Position numbers and translations under genes: made by a program
The notes under the pieces: model-generated
Database searches by the model: none
What the model was told of the DNA's origin: nothing
What the model saw: only the letters and a program-made list of their open reading frames with translations
NCBI GenBank assembly: GCA_964200075.2
Contig: CAXNAA020000097.1
Span: 1 to 28,604 of the forward strand
Reading direction: 5' to 3'
DNA: 28,604 bases
Source of the DNA: Sphacelaria rigidula
Lineage: Eukaryota; Phaeophyceae; Sphacelariales
In this document: one piece after another, positions 7,501 through 15,209 of the stretch
Layout: every line of letters begins with the position of its first letter
Numbering within the stretch: position 1 is the first letter of the stretch

Positions 7501-10464
7501 TGCCTCTGCCCGGTGGTTTTTGCCGTATGGTTGATGCACGGAGCAAGCAGCTGTGTTCGCGAACATGGCAAACCGAAGAAGAATTTTTTGTTACTTACCC
7601 GGCGCAGTCGATGGCACTTCTTCGCCCAGTTCATGACTCGAAGTCAATGTCAGGTCTGTGAGGCCTCCCCGAGACTCCAGGAGTAGTGATCACGCAATTA
7701 CGTCAGCGTATGATGGGATCAGAGTACCCTACAAGCGTTAGCTACACGTGGGTGACTGTAACAGTCGTCCCTTCTTGTCCTCAGGGAGATCGTGGCACGA
7801 GGGCTCGACAACGCGCTGCCAGTGGACGCGCACGACATCCTCAACAATAGGACAGGGCGTGTCACTATTGGCGTGACCGAATTGCTTCCCCGACCGAAGG
7901 GAACTTTTGTGACCAAATTCACCTCCAGGGCAGACCTGATCGAGGTACTGCTTGGGTCATGGTAAGTCTTCCGTAAATAGTTGGTGGGCGACACTGTTGT
8001 AAAGAAGGTTTCGTCGCAGCTTGTGTTGTGAGTCCGCAGGCCTGCTGTGCGAAAAGGGCACGGATCTTCCAGTCAAGTATTTTCATTCCTTAATTAACTA
8101 CTCTCAACGTTGTTTATCCATCTCGAAGCCAGCTGGTTGCGAGCTGGGCTTCCTCCTGTTGTCAAATGTCAGAATCGCTTCTGAGCTCGTCGACGGGGCG
8201 TTCGTCTCTGTGCATGAGCAAGCGGTATTTTTGGCTCAGGCATTCCGGCGAATCTTGGATTTCACGCACTACGCTCGAGATGGGTTCGTTGCCTTTGGTG
8301 TAAGCATCACTGGAGCCTTTGCAATCGAAACGCAACTGCTTTCCACTAACGTTGCGCCCTTATGCCCTGTCTGCTGCGAACTAATTCTACCGTGGCGTTC
8401 TACTGTGGCGGTCTGTGATTATGGTGGCAACGTCAGTCATGTGCCTTTTTGGTTCAGTGGGGTGAGTGCTCCGCGACCGATTTCAGATAGCTTTTGGTCT
8501 GGAGGACATCGGCACCGTACTCGTAGGTACGAGTAGCTGCCCCCGTTTACGTTTAGGGAAAACTTTCTCCTAGCATGCGGCTCCCGTGCTGCATGAACCA
8601 AATATTGAGATGGGCGTGCCTGCACAGATGATATGTTTGCGCTGGCGTATCTACGTGTAGTAGTTGAGTAGATCCTGGTAGTTTTGACGTCCGTTTTGGA
8701 CCTCACACGGTCGTGTGGCGGTTGAAGAGACAACCAAGTAGACCACTGACCAGTTAGCGCTGACTGATCAGTAGTTTACTTGGTTGTCTCTTAAACCGTC
8801 ACACGAGTTAGTCGCGGGTTCGATTCCCGTCGGACGCACTTTCTTTGAAGAAAAAAGAGGAGAGAAAACCGCTGATAAAAAATTGGCCCCAAAGAGAGAA
8901 AACCTCTGTAAAAAAATGGCCCAAAAGAAAAAGGGTGGGGTACAGCCTGGTGGCTATGTTTGGGGTTGACTGCTAGGGCCAGTGCACACACTCTTGGAAT
9001 GAGTGGGGCAGACGAGTAACTCTAGGAACGGTGAAAGCGACAACACTAGAAGTCTTGTTGGCAATCGATAGAGCGCTGGCGAGGGGAGTTGCCCTCCTCG
9101 GAGTAAAGTGACGGGGATCAAACCCCCACGACTAACTTCTGTGGCTTTGAGAGACAACCAACCAGACTACTGACCAGTCTGCCAGACTGGTCAGTAGTCT
9201 AGTTGGTTGTCTCTTAAACCGCCACGTGTCTCTGCGTTGTTGAGCTCGCTGTGTATACTGTATCTTCGTCGGGATACAGAAGTGAGGAAAGTACAGTCGT
9301 GACCTGGCCAGGCATAACCGCGATCAATGTCACTTGCTGTAATACTCGGCCCTCTCGTTCCGTATCGACCGATTCATCCCCACGAAACAGCGGCCATATA
9401 TGTATGTGAGGGGAAAGCCTACTGTCGACGGGTTTTTTGCGACTCCGGTCAAGGAATTCGGTGCGCCGGGAATTGCCAGCGCCGATCAGGTTCTCCGAGT
9501 GACCGTGTTTCCTACGACAACAGTTGAAGTGCAAGCCGATCAACCTGGGGGCGTGATTTCTCCAGATCTTCTCGACAGGTAGTATCTATCGTGAACGCGT
9601 CGGGGTCTGGAAAATTCTAGCAAGAGTTGTTTCCGCAAGAGCACAGTGTTGCCGTACGACAATAGCAGCGATATTTTATGTTGTTCTCGTTGTTGGTCAT
9701 GTCTGTATGAAATTATGTGTGGTGTCGAGCGTTAACATCCGATATGCCTGTGTTGCGGGATTGAGGCGGATCGACGCAAGTTTTCCAACGAAAGGAGCCT
9801 TGAATATTTTTGTGGACATGAGATGCCGACGCGCTGTTGACATCTGTCGTTGTCGTGCAGGTACGCAAGTGGACGCTTCTTGGAGCTCCTGAACTATGCG
9901 CTCAACCCCGGGAACGAGGTTGTCACGGCTGAACTATTCGAGGCCGGATTTGAATCGGGTGCGTACGGTATTTTGAAGGAAGGCCGAAGACTGGGTTTGC
10001 GTTGGAGGGACCTAAGATTAGTCCAGTCGCCCTCATTTGGTTTTCGGTGCGTAGTAGCTTGATGTGTACAAAAGCAGTCGTACCCTCTCGCGAGTGAGCC
10101 TAGGTCATATTTTGAGTAAACAGCTCATTATGCGATCATAGCTCTACCTGCCCTGATTTGGCCAAGTAGCTCTGCAATCCGAACGTACAGGGGGGGAAGG
10201 GGGGGAGGGCAGGATATGGCAACTATACGCCGTCTCATTTTTTTTGTTGCTAAATGCGATTAGGACTTTGGTTCCCCGCCATGACTTTATCCCCCATTTC
10301 CAGTATAATAGTGCTCTTGATTCGTTTGGCTCGATTTTGCTGTCGCATTCATTTTGCTCGCAGGCAGCGTCTGGTGTCAAAGATATGGCGAGGCCTACAG
10401 AAGAAGACACGAGGATCGACACGGACCAAGCGACGTACCAGAACCTTCGCCTATCCCTTGTTAA
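1247..10464 (+). CDS. Patatin-like phospholipase / lipid acyl hydrolase, seven exons, complete
   Basis: Exons are 1247-1524, 7144-7254, 7785-7961, 8437-8461, 9391-9578, 9861-9958 and 10364-10464, with codon phases 2,2,2,0,2,1 at the junctions. The spliced frame is 325 residues with no stop before the final TAA. Patatin enzymes cleave acyl chains from membrane phospholipids or storage lipids using a Ser-Asp dyad. Visible family marks are an oxyanion-type Gly-Gly loop (FTPGGLLFPFHLGV), the nucleophile elbow G-A-S-A-G (Ser about residue 91), SCHVPFWFSG (about 188-197), and the VRGKPTVDG block whose Asp is about residue 210. Order and spacing match single-domain patatin proteins. The first about 50 residues look like an organelle targeting peptide or membrane anchor. 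Substrate and location are inferred; the family assignment is secure. Confidence 0.88.
3881..4010 (+). mobile_element. Retroposon-like repeat, (CAAT)n-tailed family, copy A
   Basis: This copy shares the block reading TGTCTTGGGTACG...CACGGCTGGATCATGACTCC...GGGGGGTCAGTTGAAGTGCGAC with the copies at 19570-19697 (same strand) and 20344-20464 (opposite strand). It ends in a degenerate CAATC-rich tail. The upstream part GAGTGTTTTGGTTTGG is also shared with copy C. A non-autonomous retroposon with a simple-repeat 3' tail is the best reading; I see no coding capacity. Confidence 0.75.
4114..4190. repeat. Short imperfect inverted-repeat (hairpin) element, 77 bp
   Basis: The left arm (4114-4138) and right arm (4167-4190) pair through TCGCC/GGCGA, GTTA/TAAC and GGTCCCAG/CTGGGACC around a 28-nt loop. 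It could be a tiny MITE or a structured intronic RNA. No clear target-site duplication was seen. Confidence 0.5.
5246..5690 (-). pseudogene. Unidentified minus-strand coding-like stretch inside patatin intron 1
   Basis: One minus-strand frame is open for about 95 codons (5533 down to a TGA at 5246-5248) and reads FEDFWRKSFLHLSERGFYSL followed by a Q/A-rich helical part. A second minus frame upstream (about 5690-5590) reads LHDRENGNFKVRFLAVEDP and then meets a stop. No family is recognised, the pieces lie in different frames, and the + strand is also open across 5330-5616, so chance cannot be excluded. If real, it is an old broken gene or an element fragment. Confidence 0.2.
6136..6684. mobile_element. 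549-bp non-autonomous element with terminal inverted repeats
   Basis: The left end 6141-6160 and right end 6660-6679 are perfect 20-bp inverted copies (GTGGGCGGTCTAACTATTCA). Five further bases, CAATA at the left and CAGTG at the right, extend the similarity outward. The interior carries no recognisable transposase. Termini of the form CARTR resemble hAT ends, but the flanks show no matching 8-bp duplication. A separate 13-bp direct repeat, GACAGTACAATAG, sits just left of the element. It is probably an old DNA-transposon derivative. Confidence 0.65.
7144..7254 (+). CDS. Patatin exon 2
   Basis: The acceptor TTACAG completes the split Gly codon and continues GALAAAVVGCGLDIDQA, the helix that follows the nucleophile elbow in patatins. 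It ends TTGAA|gtgaga in phase 2. The following intron (7255-7784, 530 bp) holds nothing I recognise. Confidence 0.88.
7785..7961 (+). CDS. Patatin exon 3
   Basis: Preceded by TGTCCTCAG and followed by the strong donor gtaagt. It encodes LPVDAHDILNNRTGRVTIGV and then FTSRADLIEVLLGS, the segment that ends in S-C of the following S-C-x-[IV]-P motif in the family. The last codon is split as TG|T across the next intron. Intron 7962-8436 (475 bp) lies within a long open frame (8021-8536) that is not itself patatin-like until the microexon. Confidence 0.9.
8437..8461 (+). CDS. Patatin exon 4, a 25-nt microexon
   Basis: Flanked by an upstream CGTCAG acceptor and a strong gtgagt donor. Its 25 nt complete the split Cys codon and encode HVPFWFSG, giving SCHVPFWFSG as in patatin relatives. 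The length (1 mod 3) is exactly what is needed to bring exon 3 (phase 2) into frame with exon 5 (phase 0). Both sequence and phase support it. Confidence 0.85.
8713..9225. mobile_element. Composite inverted element: two large hairpins flanking convergent tRNA-like B boxes
   Basis: The left palindrome (8713-8804, 92 bp) and right palindrome (9141-9225) are copies of one unit built on GAGACAACCAA...ACTGACCAGT and its reverse complement, closing on TTGGTTGTCTC. Immediately inside each lies a tRNA T-arm/B-box-like sequence: sense GGGTTCGATTC at 8816-8826, and an antisense match to GGGTTTGATCC at 9115-9125. Both are preceded by AGTTAGTCG in their own orientation. The middle is A/G-rich and non-coding. 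The whole sits in patatin intron 4 (8462-9390). No complete tRNA cloverleaf can be drawn from either half. Confidence 0.65.
9391..9578 (+). CDS. Patatin exon 5: catalytic aspartate block
   Basis: Starts after CCACGAAACAG and reads RPYMYVRGKPTVDGFF, with the V-D-G aspartate of the dyad, then a conserved beta region ending ISPDLLD. The donor is AG|gtagta in phase 2. The 282-bp intron that follows is unremarkable. Confidence 0.88.
9861..9958 (+). CDS. Patatin exon 6
   Basis: Acceptor TCGTGCAG. It encodes YASGRFLELLNYALNPG and then ELFEAGFESG, matching the 'LYE-x-G' helix near the end of patatin domains. The donor is G|gtgcgt in phase 1. The frame also stays open without splicing to a stop at 10062, an alternative C-terminus, but the spliced reading resembles the family better. 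Confidence 0.75.
10364..10464 (+). CDS. Patatin exon 7, terminal
   Basis: Acceptor TTTTGCTCGCAG. The phase-1 join gives GSVWCQRYGEAYRRRHEDRH, the aromatic/charged helix that usually follows the 'GFESG' region, and the frame ends at TAA 10462-10464. Intron 9959-10363 carries a G-run at about 10190-10208. Confidence 0.75.
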
Positions 10465-13345
10465 CACCGTTGATACCACGAAAATATACGACTCGAGAGC
10501 ATGATTTGCGACCCTGCTTGTGAGATACACTTGCGGTTTGATGAAGTGCCGCACCTTGATTGCGTTGTCGCCGATACTTTGGTGGTGGTATAACTTATCG
10601 GAGGTATTGGCAACAATGGAGACTGGAGCGCCGTAGTGAAAAATCCGTTCAGGTGAAGTTACGCGGGCATTGTTGATATAGACTGGAGAAGCGAGGATTC
10701 CACCCTGCCTATTGCTCCGGGAAACGAGATGGGAAATTCACGCTGGAAGTGCTACTGTACATATTTGGTTTGACTGTTTTGTTGTGTTTGTTCTTCGGCC
10801 GGGCATACAGTGCATGTTGCCGGTATCGCTGTACGCGGCGAAAAGGGGTGTGGGTAGAGACAAAGGGTGGGCATTCCCGATTATTTGCGCTAGATGGATA
10901 AAAACCGTCAGATTTTAGAAAGGTATCCGTGAAATTGATTCATGAGAAATTTTGTCGGGGCGCGCCGGGTGTTTGTGGTCGGCACTTGGTGGACGTACGG
11001 CAAGTGGTACCGCGGTGTTGCAGTGGAGTTTCTCGGTACGTTGGGGTGAGCAAACACGCATACTCATGGCATAGTCCCGCCTGTCATTTGAGTAGAAGTG
11101 TTCTGAGACGTTACATTTGGGAATTTTCGATCGAACCGATAGAGACAAGAGCATGAAACGATCCGTCTGTGGGGTGGAAGATGATGCAAATAAGGTTAGC
11201 TAAACTTGATGTTCCCGCGTGTCTGCGCGCAGTATGTGTAAATTTGTGTATTAATAGTGCACTCGAAGACACGCTCTTCATTATTGAACGTTGGTGAAAT
11301 CTGCTATTAGAAGTATTTCCCCCCGTGTTTTGAAGAAGGACCCTAAGCAAAACTCAGTTACCGTCTGAAAATTATGGTACGCGGTAACCTGGGGATATTT
11401 TATCTCGTTTTCGCAGCGCGGCTTGTGTTTTCGGTTCCTGGTGACAGAAGTTGAACGTGCTCAATTATTGGTGGGCAAAACTTCGAGTTGTACATAGTTC
11501 TCCATTGACTCGTATCCCGCATCGATCTGTCGAGTAGACTGGCTTCGCATACGAGTACTTGATCTTGGGCAAGAACGGAATGCTTGGGCGCATTTATTTG
11601 TCCGTGCCTGGGGGTTGGTGCTATTTAGTCTCGTCACCTGGAAAGCAATCGCAAGTGTACTGTATTTTCGCGATCGATGAAAGAGACTCGAGAACAGAAG
11701 AGAGACGCGGTGGGCCTCTGGGTTTATGGAGTAAAACTAAGTTATGGGAGTTATGAGCAGGCACCGTAGATGCAGAACGAATGGGTATCAATCATATCCT
11801 GCCGACACGAGGTCGAAGCTTCAGTAAAAGCGCTTTCACACACCACTTCCCTCCCATCCGTGCTGTGTAGGTTTCGGATGGCGCGAAGTTAGAGGATGAC
11901 GGAAGATTGGGACAGTTGCAGTAACTACAGCATTACACCGTTGCAGGAGTTGTGGTTGCGAGGATATGAACGAAAGTGCATGCGGTGAAACCCGTCCAAA
12001 TATAATGCCGAGGTCATCAATGAATTGATCCCTTGCATCGTAAATTTGAGGGTCGAAGTTCTGCGCAACAGACGGTGGATGGGCCCTTGTAAGACCGGTA
12101 TGTGCCAGTTCAGCGACCGGCCTTCACGGGCTGATGGACTTTTTTCTGCCTCGGGCCTCGACATATCCTCCCACGAGGTTGAGTCGGGTTTAAAGCGAGC
12201 ATTTGCGATGACCATTTTTCTGTTCGCGTGACGAACTTTTCGTTTTTTCCCCCCATGTCCCTACCAAAATTCAGTGCATACACGCGTGGGGATGCACGCA
12301 TTCTCAGCGGCGCATGTGCTGATGTTATGATCATTCCTCCCGCACTGGCAAACACGCACACACAACACGGAAGGACACAGTCCAGCGGCTTACACAAAAA
12401 TCATATACAACCGCTCTCTGTCATGTGCTGTGGCACTGCTAGCACGCAGGAGTATGGCTGACAGAACACTCGTTGAGTTGACGTGTGCCTTGCCACAGAC
12501 AGACACAACTGTGCCGTTAACCCATGGTGTGCGTTCCGACGCGAGCCAAAGGTGCGCAGGCCGCAAGGGCATGCTTACATGTCCTCTGCCACCCTTGCGT
12601 TCTATCGTATTGCACACCATTGATTGTCGATGGTACGGTACAACAAGGCGTTAGCTCAACGAGTGCTCTGTTGGCCATGCCCCTGAATGTTCGAGTGATA
12701 TATAATCACGTAAGAAAGCTTCAGAGTGTGACACTCGCGCAAGTCGCTGGACTGTTTCTGTGTGATTTGTGCATATTATTATAATGCCAAAGCGCAGGAA
12801 TGGCTGACATGATATTGCTCCCCGTCTTGGAACTGCAGATCGGGGTATCTCAGGCCAAACGTGTTGTGTTATACGTCCGTTTACTGCCATAATACCCTCA
12901 TGTGCAGTCTTGAAAATGGAAAGCAGGACCGAGTGCACCGTAGATGAAGCAGTTTCGTCAACTAGATTGTGACGCGCATACGTTTTGAATTGACAGAAGA
13001 CTTGTTGCTAGAGGTGGCAAACGCTAGAGAGAAACAACGTAGGTGTTTCGGCTGCTATGACGGCGTGTCATCAAAACATGGTTGTTTGCTTCGAGGGGGG
13101 TTTCGGGAGAAACGTTTCTTCTAGAAACCTTTTTGGGCGCCGGATGCTGCCAAGTTGATCCATGTTCTACACCGAATTAATGTACCGGCGCTTGGTTGCT
13201 TAACATTCGAACGCGTCCCAACTTTCGATGCGAGAATACTCGTGCAAAACGACGAATACTTGTAACAAAACGTATTCTTGCGCTGTGTGTCCTGACTCCT
13301 CCTTATGAGGGCCCTTACCTCGTACATGGAGCTTTTGCGACATTT

Positions 13346-13363
13346 TGATGGCGTGCGCCATCA
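13346..13363. repeat. Perfect 8-bp-stem hairpin
   Basis: TGATGGCG and CGCCATCA are separated by 2 nt. It lies in the spacer, with no neighbouring gene end to link it to. Confidence 0.4.
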
Positions 13364-13633
13364 CAACTAACTGGATGGAAAATCACCCGGTGAATAAGGC
13401 CTTCACCGCACCTCCGTGCAGATGTCTGTGCCTTCTCCGCATGTGACTCATTTCGTGTAACGACAGGCATCGTCTCTTGAACGCGCCCGAGATTTCTACC
13501 CTCGAGCAAGTCGCTGATATCGATTTGTGTTCAAGTGAGACAGACATGCAGGATTCGATCTTCGGTCCTTGCCGCGGGGAATTTTATTCAATGAAGCCAT
13601 CGCGACTTCTGAGATCGTTTCTCAAAGTCTCAG

Positions 13634-14076
13634 AACGGATTCTGTGAGAACTGCCCTTTTTGAGCCCTTTATGGTGGATTTTCGACGGAGTAAGGACCTT
13701 CTTGGCGGATCCGGCCCCCTCGAGAAGATTAGCTATGACTTCCAAGAGGATTCAAGCGCACTCTCCCAATTTTTTGTGCGCCCGGTTTAACATCTGGCCA
13801 GATTCCCGCTTTTTTCAATCGCCGCAAAAATCTTCGCGTTATCGGGAGAAAATACGTATCTTTTCCGACAACTCGAAAATATTTGGGGCGACTGAACGAA
13901 GCCGGCATTGAATATGGCCAAAAGTAAAACTGGGCACGAAAAAGTGGGAAAATGCGCTAGAATCCTCTTGAGAATCATGACAAATATTTCCGAGGGGGCC
14001 CAATCCGCCAAGGCCCTTATTCCGTCAAAAATCCGCGATGAAATGCTAAGAGAAAGCAGTTCTCAGAGAGTTCGTT
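13634..14076. mobile_element. Fold-back (long inverted repeat) element, about 440 bp
   Basis: Two arms of about 215 bp meet with almost no loop at TACGTA near 13855. Arm similarity is easy to follow through TGAGAACTGC (13645-13654 and its complement 14056-14065), TGGCGGAT, GGCCCCCTCG, AAGAGGATTC and GGAGAAAATACGTAT. The arms are visibly diverged, so it is older than the palindrome at 21131. No coding capacity or clear target duplication was found. The many open frames here are mirror images of each other across the centre. Confidence 0.75.
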
Positions 14077-14199
14077 TTTGGACCATTAAGAAGCGCCCTA
14101 ACAACGGTGGTGGTTCGGCCGTTGTACACGATAAACATGAAGATTTTCAAAACATGAAGAAATATGTGAGTATACAGTATTTTGTCAATTTCGTGCAGG

Positions 14200-14791
14200 A
14201 CTCTTGTGGGGTATGGACATCGCCAGGAATACCTCTCTGAGATATCCAACAGGGGCTTATTCCTGGACAATACAATCTGGTTTCAGCAGGTCAAATGTTC
14301 CACTTTGACGTCGATCTCCCAGACGGACACTGCAGGTGAATCTCCGCACCTCAGATGGATATCCGTATCCCACATGGGTATGCATGCATGATTTGAACGG
14401 GTCACTATGTATATAAAGCACAGTATGTTGACACCGCTCCATACATCAAACTGACCTTGAGGTATCCGCGACCCGTCAGTTGATGATATTTTCCGACTAA
14501 AGGCACGCTCCAACCCAAGGGGCCAAGTACCTTCATATTTTACAGCGGTAAGGGGGGTATTGCATGGACGCTCGCCCCCTTCCGTATTGATGGTCGAAAT
14601 ATACCACAATGATGCTTGTCAGCACTACTACTTCCTTGTCTGGGTACAATTGTGTTCTCTCTTTCCAGGGGCATGGTCGAATTCAGTATAACGGCGGCGC
14701 ATATACCACATACAACCCTGATGACTATGTTGTAGCCGGTGACCAAATGTGTTGTGGCGTTGACGATGATATGATGCCGTTTCACGAAAGT
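14200..14791 (+). other. Possible unidentified coding fragment (two exon-like pieces)
   Basis: About 14200-14289 is open and ends GLFLDNTIWFQQ|gtcaaa in phase 0. A piece after TCTTTCCAG (starting 14669) joins in phase 0 and reads GHGRIQYNGGAYTTYNPDDY followed by an acidic stretch. An overlapping frame (MFHFDVDLPDGHC, 14292-14337, ending |gtgaat) is equally protein-like but does not join in phase. I recognise no family, so the call rests only on exon-like borders and composition. Confidence 0.2.
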
Positions 14792-15154
14792 AATCGCACT
14801 ACTGTAGGTGGTCAATCGTTGTACATCTCTAGCATGACAGTAGTGTCGTACTGTCTCACAATGTTTGGCAAATTCTGCATTCACGAGCGTAAACTCGTTC
14901 CCCCCCTGCGTAGCCAGTTATACTGGCGGTGATTTGGGGGATGATCATGTGGTGCAGCTGAAGCCCAAGGTCGTTTGTGACTCCTGTTCGGGTGGGTGAA
15001 TTCGTGGAAATGTCAAAATATCGAAAGTTGAAACTTCGTGCCGGGCCACCTGTCGCCAAAGATACTGAGTGACGACAAGGGGCTTCTGGTCATGTTCCAA
15101 AACAGCTTGCTCGAACAGGCAGTCTCCGCAGGGTTGTGTTGCAACGCCGGAGCC

Positions 15155-15209
15155 ATGTCGCCTGGACCGGAGAAACAAGCAGGAAAACTCCTGAGCCTTC
15201 TCGCCGAAG
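15155..15209 (+). CDS. BTAF1: BTAF1 exon 1
   Basis: ATG at 15155 begins MSPGPEKQAGKLLSLLAE and splices at GAAG|gtctag in phase 1. The distance from Met to the LLxLL helix matches the short N-terminus of Mot1 proteins, which favours this ATG over the in-frame one at 15092. The donor is not strong, so this exon is less certain than the later ones. Confidence 0.6.

Larger units (their letters stand above)
10465..15154. other. Spacer between the patatin-like gene and BTAF1
   Basis: 4.7 kb without a recognised gene. It contains the 3' flank of the patatin gene, an 18-bp perfect hairpin at 13346-13363, a long fold-back element (13634-14076) and a possible unidentified coding fragment (about 14200-14800). 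The minus-strand frame at 10144-10554 is antisense to patatin exon 7 and is treated as a shadow. The BTAF1 promoter should lie near the right end, but I see no convincing core element. Confidence 0.6.

Noticed and set aside
8020-8536. 171-codon open frame directly after a CAG, in phase with patatin exon 3
   Set aside because: Its first part (CCESAGLLCEK...) shows no patatin similarity; only the last segment, used as the microexon, fits the family.
8800-8837. A tRNA gene at the GGGTTCGATTCCC sequence
   Set aside because: Only a T-arm/B box and part of an acceptor-like 3' side are present; no D arm or convincing anticodon arm can be drawn, since the 5' side is a palindrome.
9343-9390. Reading patatin exon 5 further upstream to include RFIPTKQ, which resembles the S-C-F-I-P motif
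   Set aside because: No AG acceptor exists in the 48 nt after the in-frame stop, and the microexon at 8437-8461 supplies the motif with correct phase and splice sites.
9959-10062. Unspliced read-through end of patatin exon 6 to a stop at 10060-10062
   Set aside because: The spliced join to 10364 keeps phase and gives the expected aromatic/charged terminal helix; the read-through tail does not. It remains possible as an isoform.
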